The notes under the pieces were generated by a model that saw only the letters and a list, made by a program, of their open reading frames with translations, did no database searches and had not been told where the DNA came from. A stretch of DNA of 64,000 nt from Symbiodinium natans (taxonomy: Eukaryota; Sar; Dinophyceae; Suessiales; Symbiodiniaceae): assembly GCA_905221605.1 (NCBI GenBank), contig CAJNDS010002745.1:1950703-2014702 (forward strand), in the 5' to 3' direction. The position numbers and the translations under genes were made by a program. Numbering within the stretch: position 1 is the first letter of the stretch; each line of letters starts with the position of its first letter. Below, one piece after another: positions 27,848 through 37,482 of this stretch.

Positions 27848-28861
27848 CTTTGCAGATGTTCGCCTGAAGTGTGTAATTAGCTCTTCGCACCAAAATCTGA
27901 AGCCCGGCGCCCTCAAACCCCTAACCCTTAGCCGGCACCATGAAACCCAACAGGGACCACCATTCCTTTTTTAGGGTTGAGCGGATCCCGAAAGTGTGCA
28001 CCTCAAATGGAAACCCTTGAACCCAAAAACCCCAAAACCCTAAACCCTAAACCCTAAACCCCAAACCCCAAAACCCGAAACCCAAAACCCCAAACCCCAA
28101 ACCCCAAACCCCAAAACCCAAAACCCAAAACCCAAAACCCAAAACCCAAAACCTAAAACCCAACCCCCCCCGCCGCCGCTTCCCCCCCAGTGGCCATAGG
28201 GCTGGACGTCGGGGCCGGCTGGCGTTCAGGCTGCGCCGCTGGGTTTTGGGGTGGTCCTGCAGGTTGAGTTTCTCAAGGTTCGGGCATTTTCGGGTTGAAT
28301 GTCTAGGGCGGAGTTTCGGCGTGGGTGCTAGTTTCAAGGCTGAAGTTGTTGATAGTTGAAGGAATTAGGACCTCAGACTTCACACCAGAACAGGTGAACT
28401 GGACATTGGAAAGCTTGGGATGTGGGGCGCGGGGAAATGGGGGGCTGATCGAGATGAACTAGTTCCATGATTCGGCATGCAAAACCAAGACCCTGGACCC
28501 CAAACCCGAACCCCAAACATCCCTAAACCCTAAACATCTCAACATCCCTAAACCCTAAACCCTAAACCCTAAACCCTAAACCCTAAACCCTAAACATCCC
28601 TAAACCCCAAGACCCTAAACCCTCGGAAGCCGGGCAACGCCTGGAGATTCCGGTTTCCAAGGCTTGGGGTTCTATATCTTGGCCCGTTGAGGGTTTAGGG
28701 TTTAGGTTTTAGGGTTTTAGGGTTTAGGGTTTAGGGTTTGGGGTTTAGGGTTTAGGGTTTAGGGTTTAGGGTTTAGGAAGTTTAGGAATTTGGGGAGTGT
28801 AGGGGGGTCTAGGGGTTAGGGCTTTAAGGCGTTTCGGTGGTTTGGAGTCTAGGGTTGCTCA

Positions 28862-28932
28862 GGGACTTTAGGGACTTTAGGGACTTTAGGGACTTTAGGG
28901 ACTTTAGGGACTTTAGGGACTTTAGGGGCTTT
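28862..28932 (+). repeat. GGGACTTTAG 10-mer array
   Basis: Seven copies. Confidence 0.95.
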
Positions 28933-29084
28933 AGGGTTTAGGGTTTAGGGAGTGTAGGGGGTGTAGGGAGTGTAGGGCTTGTGGATGTGAGATGCCCTAA
29001 ACCCCAAACCCTAAATCCTAAAGCCTAATTTAAATTTATAAACCCCAAACCCTACACCCTAAACCGCCTAAACCGTTAACCCTA

Positions 29085-29364
29085 AACCCTAAACCCTAAA
29101 CCCTAAACCCTAAACCCTAAACCCTAAACCCTAAACCCTAAACCCTAAACCCTAAACCCTAAACCCTAAACCCTAAACCCTAAACCCCTAAACCTAAAAC
29201 CCTAAACCCTAAACCCAAAACCCTAAACCCTAAACCCTAAACCCTAAACCCTAAACCCTAAACCCTAAACCCTAAACCCTAAACCCTAAACCCTAAACCC
29301 TAAACCCTAAACCCTAAACCCTAAACCCTAAACCCTAAACCCTAAACCCTAAACCCTAAACCTA
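29085..29364 (-). repeat. Long CCCTAAA array, about 38 copies
   Basis: Two near-perfect runs separated at about 29187-29222 by CCCCTAAACCTAAAACCC-type slips. Ends directly at the GCTAG of an exon-like segment. Confidence 0.97.
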
Positions 29365-29435
29365 GCGGCGCCTCCCGACTGGCCGAAGAAGCTCATGGTT
29401 CCCTCAAAGTAGGCCGTGCTCGGGGAGACGAGGCC
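29362..29435 (-). CDS. Exon-like segment abutting telomere array
   Basis: Acceptor CAAGCTCCCCAG|GGC and donor GCTAG|GTTTAGGG, which begins the 38-copy array. LVSPSTAYFEGTMSFFGQ then SGGAA. Confidence 0.5.
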
Positions 29436-29597
29436 CTGGGGAGCTTGTGTTCTTGGGGTTGACATAGGGTTTGGGGTTTGGTTTAGGGTTTAGGGTTTAG
29501 GGTTTAGGGTTTGGGGTTTAGGGTTTAGGGTTTAGGGTTTAGGGTTTAGGGTTTAGGGTTTACAGGTTAGAGGGTTTAGGTTGCTGTTGCTTTTTGT

Positions 29598-29616
29598 TTT
29601 GGGGGGGGGGGGGGGA
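29598..29616 (+). repeat. Poly-T/poly-G composite tract
   Basis: TTTTTGTTTT followed by a G run of about 15. Confidence 0.9.
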
Positions 29617-29630
29617 TCAGGGAAACTAAC

Positions 29631-29724
29631 TTGGATAGAAGGTCAGAGGGGACTTCCGGGATAAGGGCGTGTGTTCTCGACGCGCGCGCCAGCAGCGTCG
29701 CCACGGATGATATTGGCAATATTC
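29631..29724 (-). CDS. Exon-like segment
   Basis: Acceptor TTCCAATGCAG|GA and donor TCCAA|GTTAGT. 30 codons: ILPISSVATLLARASRTHAL then IPEVPSDLLS. Amphipathic. Confidence 0.5.
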
Positions 29725-29753
29725 CTGCATTGGAACAACCCCAAACCCTAAAC

Positions 29754-29831
29754 CCTGAAGTAAGGGGTACTGGAACATCTGGGCTATTGACGAGTTGAGG
29801 CAACCCATGCGGAGCAGGCCCAATAACCAAG
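29754..29831 (-). CDS. Exon-like segment abutting telomere-type repeat
   Basis: Acceptor CTTGACTGGTGCAG|C and donor TCAGG|GTTTAGGG. 25 codons: LVIGPAPHGLPQLVNSPDV then PVPLTS. It is the neighbour of the 29631-29724 segment, but exit phase 2 does not match that segment's entry. Confidence 0.5.
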
Positions 29832-29981
29832 CTGCACCAGTCAAGCGAAGGGTTTAGGCTTTAGGGTTTGGGTTTCAGGGTTAGTCTCTACAGCTTGAGG
29901 TGTTGGGCTCAGAGGTGGGTTCATTGCGACATGACTAGAGTTCAGGGTTTGGGGGGTTAAACGAGTCCCTGAACCCTAAAC

Positions 29982-30060
29982 CCTTCCAAAGCCTCCACCC
30001 CCACTCTTCCCTGCATTGAGCACTGGCTCAGGAGCCGACGCTGTTCGTGTTGAAGTAGGC
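29982..30060 (-). CDS. Exon-like segment abutting telomere-type repeat
   Basis: Acceptor TTTGCCCCACCAG|G and donor GAAGG|GTTTAGGG. 26 codons: PTSTRTASAPEPVLNAGKS then GGGGFGR. A Gly-rich end. Confidence 0.5.
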
Positions 30061-30174
30061 CTGGTGGGGCAAAGAGCCCATTCGTTAACTAGGATTTCCA
30101 GGAGGTTTAGGGCTTCGCTTCGAGCTTGAGTAGGGTTCAGGGTGTAGGGTGTAGGGCCTAAGTTTAGGATTTAC

Positions 30175-30316
30175 TAGACTGTGCATGATGTGCAGCTTGT
30201 CCATGTATGGGTCGTGATTAAGGGGGCGATCTTGGTGGCTGTAGGCTCCGGAACTACACTGGAATGCCACCGGAGATGTGCGAGAGAATACGGCAGAAGT
30301 TGGAGAGCTCGAGGCC
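30175..30316 (-). CDS. Well-defined exon, unknown protein
   Basis: Acceptor ATACGCATTCAG|G and donor AGTCTA|GTAAAT. 47 codons open: SSSPTSAVFSRTSPVAFQ, CSSGAYSHQDRPLNHDPY and MDKLHIMHSL. Both signals are textbook and the length is well above chance for one frame. A shorter plus frame (NYTGMPPEMCERIRQKLE) also exists. Confidence 0.5.
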
Positions 30317-30499
30317 CTGAATGCGTATATAAACCCTTATAACCCTAAGTTGCTAAACCCCGAACCCTGAATCCTACATCCTAAGCCCTTACTGCAACCC
30401 TAAATCCTACACCCTAGAGCCTGAACCCGAGGCCCTTAACCTGTCAGCCCTCAGCCGCTCATAAGACCCAAAACAGCAGATCATAGTTTCATTTGTTAC

Positions 30500-30522
30500 G
30501 GGCTTTGGATACGCATCTGGAC
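30500..30522 (-). CDS. Micro-exon candidate, 23 nt
   Basis: Acceptor CTTGCACGCTCAG|GT and donor AAGCCC|GTAACA. PDAYPKP. Confidence 0.3.
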
Positions 30523-30797
30523 CTGAGCGTGCAAGAATTCGAGCAAGACGCCCTGGACCCTCAACCCTGAATCCCTGAAACCCCTGAAGCCCTAAAACCC
30601 TAAACCCTAAACCCTAAACCCTCAACCCTGAATCCCTGAATCCCTGAAGCCCTGAAACCCTGAAACCCTAAAGAAAGCCGATGCCTCTAAGCCCTAAACC
30701 CTGAAACCCCTAAAACCCCTAAAACCCCCGAAACCCCGAAACCTCCAAACCCCTAAACCCTTTAGCCCTCAAACCCCTAAACCCACAAAAACCCTAT

Positions 30798-30875
30798 ATA
30801 TATATATATATATATAACGAAAACCCTATATATATATATGTATAGCTAAAACCCTATATATATATAACTAAAACC
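30798..30875 (+). repeat. TA microsatellites with ACTAAAACCC spacers
   Basis: Three (TA)n runs, each preceded by AAAACCC: a tandem of a composite unit. Confidence 0.9.
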
Positions 30876-31118
30876 CTATAATAACAAAAACTAAAACCCC
30901 CTATAGCCCTAAACCTAATCCAGCAAAAGAGGGCCTCGGACGACCTGTTATTTGGAATAGGATTAAATAACGAAAAGGATGAAAAGTTAACTAAGCCCCT
31001 AAGCTCAAACTGGTCAACCCTAAACCCTAAACCCTGTAGCCCTAAACCCTAAACCCTAAACCCTAAACCCTAAACCCTGAACCCTGAACCCTAACCTCTA
31101 AACCCTAAAACCCTCAAC

Positions 31119-31186
31119 CTCGTCATGCGGAGGGCGCCTCGGATGGGGATTGTCCGCCGATGCTCCGGGGCGTGTTCGAGTCGCAC
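31119..31186 (-). CDS. Exon-like segment
   Basis: Acceptor GACCTGCATGCAG|GTG and donor ACGAG|GTTGAG. 22 codons: VRLEHAPEHRRTIPIRGA then LRMT. Its exit phase fits the entry of 30175-30316. A plus reading (ASDGDCPPMLRGVFESHLHA) competes. Confidence 0.4.
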
Positions 31187-31267
31187 CTGCATGCAGGTCC
31201 CTGGGCTTAAGCTCTAAACCCGAAATCCTGAACCCTAAACCCGATAGCCCTAAACCCTGAACCCGGT

Positions 31268-31362
31268 AGCCCTAAACCCTAAACCCTAAACCCTAAACCC
31301 TAAACCCTAAACCCTAAACCCTAAACCCTAAACCCTAAACCCTAAACCCTAAACCCTAAACC
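31268..31362 (-). repeat. CCCTAAA array, about 13 copies
   Basis: Perfect heptamers. Confidence 0.97.
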
Positions 31363-31383
31363 CGGGGGCCTTGGCGAAGCCTC
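31362..31383 (-). CDS. Micro-exon candidate, 22 nt
   Basis: Acceptor AAGGCCCCTTAG|GA and donor CCCGG|GTTTAGGG. GFAKAP. Confidence 0.3.
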
Positions 31384-31702
31384 CTAAGGGGCCTTAGGGG
31401 TTGAAAGGGCTTGGTGCCAGGGCTTCAGGATTCAGGCCCTAAGTCCCGAAGTCCCTAAACCCCGAAACCTGAAGCCCCTAAACCCTAAACCCGGTAGCCC
31501 TAAACCCTAAACCCTAAACCCGGTAGCCCTAAACCCTAAACCCTAAACCCTAAACCCTGAACCCTGAACCCTGAACCCTAAACCCTAAGCCCTAAACCCT
31601 ATAAACCCTAAGCCGCTCCACCCCGAAGCCGGCCCCCAAGAGACCCACAAAGCTCCGCCCCCCATCAGCCTCGGGGTCCGATTTCCGCCGCGTCCGGGAA
31701 GG

Positions 31703-32001
31703 GGAAGCTTCATGTGCTGATGATCTGGGCGCGTCGGGGGTTCTATACCCTTTTTGGCTTTGGGGGGTTTGGGGGGGTTTGGGGGGTTTAGGGGGTTTAG
31801 GGGGTTTAGGGGGTTTAGGGGGTTTAGGGATTTTGAAGCTTCATGTGCTGATGATCTAGGCGATCAGAGTTCGGGGTTTTTCAGGTGGCTTAGGGGGGTT
31901 TAGGGGGTTTCGGAAGTTTGGGGCTTTAAGGGTTGTAGGGGTTTGGGGTTTTGAGGGGCAGGGTCTTGGGGCTTCGGGTCTACGAGCTGATGATCCGGGC
32001 G
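31703..32001 (+). repeat. Direct repeat of GAAGCTTCATGTGCTGATGA
   Basis: Copies at 31703 and 31835, and a diverged third (GAGCTGATGATCCGGGCG) at 31984. The spacer holds GGGGGTTTA repeats. Confidence 0.8.
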
Positions 32002-32139
32002 GATCGGGAGATGTAGAGTGGGGTTGGGCTAAACCCTAAACCCTAAACCCTAAGCCCTAAACCCTAAACCCTAAACCCTAAACTCCTAAACCCTAAACCC
32101 TAAACCCATACCCTAAACCCTAAACCCTAAACCCTAAAC

Positions 32140-32229
32140 CCCGCTCTGAGATGCACAGACACTGTGCCCCAGAAGAAGTCCGGTGCAAGAGCGGCCATGA
32201 CGCCACGAATCACAAGGGTGCCTTTTGGT
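32140..32229 (-). CDS. Exon-like segment abutting telomere array
   Basis: Acceptor TTCTAAGCTCTTTCAG|A (strong) and donor GCGGG|GTTTAGGG. 29 codons: PKGTLVIRGVMAALAPDFFW then GTVSVHLRA. The frame is also open upstream. Confidence 0.5.
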
Positions 32230-32385
32230 CTGAAAGAGCTTAGAAGAGAACCTACAAGACCTAAAAGAATGGAATAACTTCCTACTCTGTGGTCCGAGAA
32301 GTCGTAGGCTTTCAAAGCCAACGGCGTCTGCACAACCCCGTAGAATGGGCCCTTTCTAGGGTTGATGATCAGGATGGGCTACTGT

Positions 32386-32518
32386 GCCTTAAACTAGGAT
32401 GCTCAGTAACCGAGGATTAAAAGGGTACCCTTTTTTGCTTAAAGGGGTTTGTAAGGGAACCTAAACCTAAACCCCCAAAAAAAGGGAATAAGGACACTAC
32501 TGGGCATCCTAGTAAAAA
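32386..32518. mobile_element. MITE-like element, family D
   Basis: ACTAGGATGCTCAGTAACCG at the left and CACTACTGGGCATCCTAGTA at the right are inverted. The core is GGGTACCCTTTTTTGCTTAA and TTGTAAGGGAACC. Confidence 0.8.
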
Positions 32519-32609
32519 GGGCCTTCATAGATGATCAGATGCGGCCGTCTATCAATGCCATGGTGTGGGTGTGGCCATCAGTCAGAAAGAGAAAGCGGAT
32601 GCCGCCCAG

Positions 32610-32679
32610 TCATCTCCAAGCTAGGTGCTGACCACGTCCGCTGCCGTTTTGGCGCCGAGAGCCCAATGCAGCCGCTAGA
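32610..32679 (+). CDS. Exon-like segment
   Basis: Acceptor ATGCCGCCCAG|TC and donor CTAGA|GTTTCG. ISKLGADHVRCRFGAESPM then QPL. Sits between a family D and a family H element. Confidence 0.4.
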
Positions 32680-32691
32680 GTTTCGGGTTTT

Positions 32692-32800
32692 CCCTAAGGG
32701 TCCATGTACCTCATTAGTACATACTTGGGCCCTAAAGTCCCTATATAGGAGGTACTTTAAGGCCCAAGTATTCCCTATTTCGGTACATGGACCCTTAGGG
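32692..32800. mobile_element. Palindromic MITE-like element, family H
   Basis: Perfect 19-bp terminal inverted repeats CCCTAAGGGTCCATGTACC/GGTACATGGACCCTTAGGG, and a second inner inverted pair ACTTGGGCC.TAAAGT. Nearly the whole 109 bp can fold as one hairpin. Confidence 0.85.
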
Positions 32801-32826
32801 TTTGGGGTATCGGTATGAAGGGGCAC

Positions 32827-32870
32827 TCAGCGAGGTTCCCAAGCAGAACAATGTGTAGCAGCCCTACCTT
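32827..32870 (-). CDS. Exon-like segment
   Basis: Acceptor CTTCCCCCCGTTGCCCATGCAG|A and donor GCTGA|GTGCCC. KVGLLHIVLLGNLA. Confidence 0.4.
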
Positions 32871-33262
32871 CTGCATGGGCAACGGGGGGAAGCCACATGG
32901 GAAAACCCCAGCACGACAAGGGCAGCAGAAGGGAAGTACCATCCTGGGTTTAGGGTTCAGACTAACGGTCTTCAAATTTTGGGGTTTAATTAAGTTTCAG
33001 AGCTTCAAAGGCCTTAGTAAGAGGGTCGTTCAAAGACGTCCATAAGAGGACCCTTGCCTAGCCGAAAACTCCAAGCCACGGACCGCCCTAAACCGTAGAC
33101 CCTAAATTTTAGGGGGGGGGGGGGGGGGGGTAGAGTAAGTTGGAGTCAAAACCCCCCAAACCTTCAGCCTATTTATCCCCCTAAACCCTAAACCCTAAAC
33201 CCTCAACCCTAAACCCTAAACCCTAAACCCTAAACTCTAACCCTAAACCCTAAACCCTAAAC

Positions 33263-33316
33263 CCCGACTCAACACCAAGAGGCTGGAGGCCATGGCGATG
33301 GATGAAATGAGCTTAC
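33263..33316 (-). CDS. Exon-like segment abutting telomere-type repeat
   Basis: Acceptor AAGACCCGGCAG|GT and donor CGGG|GTTTAGGG. KLISSIAMASSLLVLSR. The plus frame (LNTKRLEAMAMDEMSLPAGS) is an equally good reading. Confidence 0.3.
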
Positions 33317-33665
33317 CTGCCGGGTCTTAGGGTTTAGGGGGTTTAGGGTTTAGGGTTTAGGGGGTTTAGGGGGGTTTGGGGTTTGGGGTTTAGGGTTTAG
33401 GGTTTAGGGTTTGGGGTTTGGGGTTTGGGGTTTAGGGTTTAGGGTTTAGGGTTTGGGGTTTAGGGTTTGGGGTTTGGGGTTTAGGGTTTGGGGTTTGGGG
33501 TTTGGGGTTTGGGGTTTGGGATTTGGGGCTTAGGGTTTAGGGTTTAGGGTTTAGGGTTTAGGGTTTAGGGGTTTGGCCTTTAGGTTTTAGGTTTCAACGC
33601 TTCTGGAGAGTTGGGGTTTAGGGGTCGGTTAGGTTTGGGGCTTGTACCACCCCCGGCCATCACAG

Positions 33666-33715
33666 CAAGACTGGCAGCCTAGACCTCGAAAATGCCAAAC
33701 CACCACCAACCCAAG
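33666..33715 (+). CDS. Exon-like segment
   Basis: Acceptor CCCCCGGCCATCACAG|C and then KTGSLDLENAKPPPTQ. The right edge runs into degenerate CCTAAACCC; no GT there. Confidence 0.35.
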
Positions 33716-33897
33716 CCTAAACCCGAACCCCAAACCCTAAACCCCAATCCCCCTAAACCCTAAACCCTAAACCCTAGACCTCAGACCCTAGCTTGTCTTT
33801 AGCAACCCCAAACACCAAACCCCAATGCGATTAAGGGTTTCGGGTCTGATATTGGGAACTATGTAGGGTAAAGTGTTCGGGGATTTGGGTTGGGCTT

Positions 33898-34013
33898 AGG
33901 GCTTGGGGCTTGGGGCTTGGGGCTTGGGGCTTGGGGCTTGGGGCTTGGGGCTTGGGGCTTGGGGCTTAGGGCTTAGGGCTTAGGGCTTAGGGCTTAGGGC
34001 TTAGGGCTTAGGG
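33898..34013 (+). repeat. GGGGCTT then AGGGCTT heptamer arrays
   Basis: About 9 copies of GGGGCTT followed by 8 of AGGGCTT: a block switch between two telomere-unit variants. Confidence 0.95.
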
Positions 34014-34056
34014 CTTTACCATAAACTCGAAAGCGATCCCTGAATCACAAGCCCAG

Positions 34057-34102
34057 GCTTTCGACGGCCCCATGTCGGGCAGGCTGAAAGAATCCATTCA
34101 AG
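34057..34102 (+). CDS. Exon-like segment
   Basis: Acceptor ATCACAAGCCCAG|GCT and donor TTCAAG|GTTAAA. AFDGPMSGRLKESIQ. Confidence 0.4.
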
Positions 34103-34461
34103 GTTAAACTCTAAACCCTAAACCCTAAACCCTAAACCCTGAACCCTGAACCCTGAATCCTGAGCCTCGCGCCCTGAACCCTAAACCCTCATCACTGAAT
34201 CCGCGGCCCCAATCCCCAAGCCCTTGAACCCCTGAAACGCCTGAGTCCCCTTAAACCCCTTAAACCCTGAAACCCCTTCCTAAGTCCTTAAACCCGTCAA
34301 ACCCCTTCAACCTTCAACCCCAGTTACCTTGAACCCCTTTAAACCCCTTAAATTACACCCCCCAAAATACCTTCCCTAAACCCTACCCCTAAACCCTAAA
34401 CCCTAAACCCTAAACCCTAAACCCCAAACCCTAAACCCTAAACCCTCGCCTCACTCCACAG

Positions 34462-34556
34462 ACGAAAGGGCGGACGATGGCACGTAAACAGCTTCGAGCT
34501 CACAGGCGCGGCGTTCGGCGGCAAGGTCGACAAGTCAAGCGGCTTGGCGTTTCAAG
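34462..34556 (+). CDS. Well-defined exon, unknown protein
   Basis: Acceptor CGCCTCACTCCACAG|A and donor TTTCAAG|GTATAG. 31 codons: RKGGRWHVNSFELTGAAFGG then KVDKSSGLAFQ. Both signals are canonical and the peptide is well mixed. Another plus frame is open but strongly basic. Confidence 0.5.
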
Positions 34557-34699
34557 GTATAGGGCTTAGGGTTGAGGTTTAGGGTTGAGTATGGGTTTGG
34601 GGTTAGGGCGGTGTAACGTGGCCAGCTGTTTCCGACACTGTTTCCTAGGGGTGCAAAACAGCCTAACTTTTGCATCATGTGTTTCTATTCTAGGCTGGC

Positions 34700-34852
34700 C
34701 CTTAAAGCCCTCTGAACCAACAATATTCCAGACTACTGATTCCTCTTAGAAACCCAATAAGGGAAACTTAAAACCCTCTATATTCCAGAAAAACTAATTC
34801 CTCTTAGAAACCCGATAAAGGGAAACATAAAACCTCCCCAGGGCCCTACCTA
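34700..34852. mobile_element. Dispersed element family E, tandem copy
   Basis: TCCTCTTAGAAACCCAATAAGG and TCCTCTTAGAAACCCGATAAAGG, about 68 bp apart, show an internal duplication. It closes with AGGGCCCTACCTAG. Confidence 0.7.
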
Positions 34853-35459
34853 GTGTGATTTGACGAAAATGCGGAAAAGCAGCTTAAGATCGAGGGCAAT
34901 CTGACGGGCTTAGGGTTTAGGGTTTAGGGTATAGGGTTTAGGGTTTAGGGTTTCGGGCTTAAGAGCTCGGGGTTCGGGGTTTCTGCGGGGTCTGTGGGAT
35001 CGAGGGGCTTAAGGACTGCAGTTCTAGGGTCTGAAGTTCAGGCACGACTCCCGGTTTAGGGTCTAGGGCCTAGGGCTTAGGGCCCTCGACGAATGAGACC
35101 CTAAACCCTAAACCCCTACAGCCTCAAACCCCGAAGCCGAGAACAACTCATCCCTTAAACGCGCGGCACACTTAAGCGCGAAACATCGAACCCCTTAAGC
35201 CTTGAACGCCTAGACCCTTAAATGTCTAAAGCCTAAACCCTTACATTACTTACAATCCCAGGCTGCGATCCTTAAACCGCAAACACCTCCCAGAAGCCAT
35301 AAATCCTGGGCCCCGACATTCTAAGCCCCTAACCATCAAGTCAATCTCAAACCCCCCCCCCCCTGCACCCTAGAACCCTACACCCTAAGCCTAAGCCTAG
35401 AGCCCCAAGAAACGAATACAAACCTCCCCTGCATGCCCGTTCGAGTTAAGGGCTTAGGG

Positions 35460-35590
35460 TATGGGGTTTAGGGTTTAGGGTTTAGGGTTTAGGGTTTAGG
35501 GTTTAGGGTTTAGGGTTTAGGGTTTAGGGTTTAGGGTTTAGGGTTTAGGGTTTAGGGTTTAGGGTTTACGGTTTAGGGTTTAGGGTTTGG
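35460..35590 (+). repeat. TTTAGGG array, about 17 copies
   Basis: One TTTACGG unit. Confidence 0.97.
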
Positions 35591-35671
35591 GGTTTAGGCT
35601 CCGGGCTTAGTGTTTACGGTTTCGGGTTTCGGGTTTGGGGCTAAGTCCTGACATGAACAGCCTCCCGACAG

Positions 35672-35703
35672 TTGCTGGTGATCTTCTGGTCCAGGAGCTC
35701 GAG
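35672..35703 (+). CDS. Short exon-like segment
   Basis: Acceptor AACAGCCTCCCGACAG|TT and donor CTCGAG|GTAGCT. AGDLLVQELE. Confidence 0.4.
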
Positions 35704-36012
35704 GTAGCTGTGTGCAGACCTCCCGGGCTTTCGGCACTTTGGGCTTAGCAGGGTTCAGGGCTTAGGGCCCTATGGAACTGGGGTTTAGGGTGTTGGGTTT
35801 AGGGTTTAGGGTTTAGGGTTTAGGGTTTAGGGTTTAGGCTTTAGGGTTCAGGGTTCAGGGTTCAGGATTCAGGGTTTAGGGTTTAGGGTTTAGGGTTAGG
35901 GTTTAGGGTCTAGGGTCTAGGGTCTAGGGTTTACGGTTTAGGGTTTAGGGTTTGGGTCTTATAACCACACGTTTTTAGGGAGTCTCAGGTGACAGTATTT
36001 GGGCTCCTGCAG

Positions 36013-36050
36013 AGGGTGCTCCTCGCTGGGCATGAGGCCCAGAGTGTCAG
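36013..36050 (+). CDS. Short exon-like segment
   Basis: Acceptor TTTGGGCTCCTGCAG|AGG and donor GTCAG|GTTGAG. RVLLAGHEAQSV. Confidence 0.35.
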
Positions 36051-36064
36051 GTTGAGGCTGCAAC

Positions 36065-36168
36065 GCTAAGCCCTAAACCCTAAACCCTAAACCCTAAACC
36101 CTAAACCCTAAACCCTAAACCCTAAACCCTAAACCCTAAACCCTAAACCCTAAACCCTAAACCCTAAC
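36065..36168 (-). repeat. CCCTAAA array, about 14 copies
   Basis: Perfect heptamers. Confidence 0.97.
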
Positions 36169-36194
36169 CCTTATAAACCCCCCTGCGTCCACAC

Positions 36195-36244
36195 TGGTTG
36201 AGCATGGACACAGCTTCGAACATGTCTTTGCTGAATAAGTTCCT
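36195..36244 (-). CDS. Exon-like segment
   Basis: Acceptor ATGTTTGGTCTTCAG|AGG (strong) and donor AACCA|GTGTGG. RNLFSKDMFEAVSMLN. Helical; PPR-like in feel but not assignable. Confidence 0.4.
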
Positions 36245-36263
36245 CTGAAGACCAAACATGCTA

Positions 36264-36372
36264 GACCGCGGAGTAACTTAGGAATAAAAGAGTACCCTGT
36301 TTGGTTTTAAGGGGATTATAAGGGAACCACAACCTTAAAAAAAGGAAAAAAGTGCCTACTCCCGGTCCTAGA
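36264..36372. mobile_element. MITE-like element, family D
   Basis: CTAGACCGCGGAGTAACTTAGG, GAGTACCCTGTTTGGTTTTA, AGGGGATTATAAGGGAACC and GCCTACTCCCGGTCCTAG. Closest to the 26.9-kb copy. Confidence 0.8.
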
Positions 36373-36624
36373 ATGTGAGAAAACATATCACAAGGGTCTA
36401 CGTACCCCTACACTCTTTACCCGAACCTAGTGGCTTAGGGTCGGGCCTCACCAGGGCTCTCAGACACTTCAAGCGAAGAAACTTAAAGGACCTCACCGGG
36501 TTTAGGAGGAATGGTAAAAAGTGGTTCAGGGTTGAGGGACCCTCTGGCAAACAGGGCCCCCCCCCCCCTCCCCCCAAGAGGGCGCCAATCCTAAACCTCG
36601 CACTGCCACTGCTGATGTTCACAG

Positions 36625-36681
36625 GTGCGAGCTGTGGAGCTATTGTGGAGCCATGGGTGGCAGGCTCAACTCACATCTTCA
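36625..36681 (+). CDS. Exon-like segment, 19 codons
   Basis: Acceptor GCTGATGTTCACAG|GTG and donor TCTTCA|GTATGT (strong). Phase 0/0, VRAVELLWSHGWQAQLTSS. Confidence 0.45.
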
Positions 36682-36789
36682 GTATGTACAGTCCGGGTTT
36701 TGGGGTTTATGGCCAGGATTTAGGGTTTAGGGCTAGGGTTTTTCGTTTAGGGTTTCGGGTTTCGGGTTTAGGGCCTTGGGTTGGGGGAC

Positions 36790-36891
36790 TGTAGGACACA
36801 GCCGATGCAATGCCTCAGGTGGTTGAGGATTCCCTGCCACTGCTTCTCCACGTCAAAGAAGCCTTGCTGCTCTGGTGGCTCTTTGCCCTCC
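36790..36891 (-). CDS. Exon-like segment, natural composition
   Basis: Acceptor GAGGTTTAG|G (again TTTAG) and donor CTACA|GTCCCC. 33 codons: EGKEPPEQQGFFDVEKQ then WQGILNHLRHCIGCVL. The plus frame here is Leu/Pro-rich and less convincing. Confidence 0.5.
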
Positions 36892-36975
36892 CTAAACCTC
36901 AAGCCCTAAACCCTAAACCCTCAAGTCTAGACTCTAACTCCAAATCCCAAAGCCCTCAACACGGTTTTCTCACAG

Positions 36976-37001
36976 ATAGGGAAGACATGAACTGTCCCCA
37001 G
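36976..37001 (+). CDS. Micro-exon candidate, 26 nt
   Basis: Acceptor CACGGTTTTCTCACAG|AT and donor CCCCAG|GTCCCC. REDMNCPQ. Confidence 0.35.
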
Positions 37002-37148
37002 GTCCCCTTATAACGCTGTCTCAGCACTTCGGATTTGGGCTAGGGTCAAGAGTTCGGCGTAAGTCAACTTTTTCTCGTCACCGCCACCACACCCACCGAC
37101 TCCCCTAAACCCTAAACCCTAAACCCTAAACCCTAAACTCCACACAAG

Positions 37149-37216
37149 GAAGGTGGAAGGATCGGCGACGCAGAGGGGACGATCTCCGAACACGACCCTG
37201 GCCTCCAGCAACCTTG
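37149..37216 (+). CDS. Possible terminal exon
   Basis: Acceptor CCACACAAG|GAA. EGGRIGDAEGTISEHDPGLQ then QP and a TGA. No donor is needed if this is a last exon. Confidence 0.3.
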
Positions 37217-37413
37217 AACTCTAATTACTGAACCCTGAACCCTTTTTAAAGCCTAAACCCTACACAACAGAAGGTCCTCGAGTCAACCTAGGCATGAAAG
37301 AGCGGCCCTTTTCTCGCCAGGGGCGCCTAGATAAATCCTAGACCCGGAACCTTGAACCCTAAACCCTAGACCCTAGACCCTAAACCCTAAACCCTAAAAC
37401 CTAAACCCTAAAC

Positions 37414-37482
37414 CTGCCCTGGAACCCGACCCGCGTCCAAGGCCCCCCTGCGTTTCCATTCCTTGTTTCGCTCGGTATCTCG
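37414..37482 (-). CDS. Exon-like segment abutting telomere-type repeat
   Basis: Acceptor CAGGACCTTATGCAG|CGA and donor GGGCAG|GTTTAGGG. 23 codons in phase 0/0: RDTERNKEWKRRGALDAG then RVPGQ. Confidence 0.5.
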
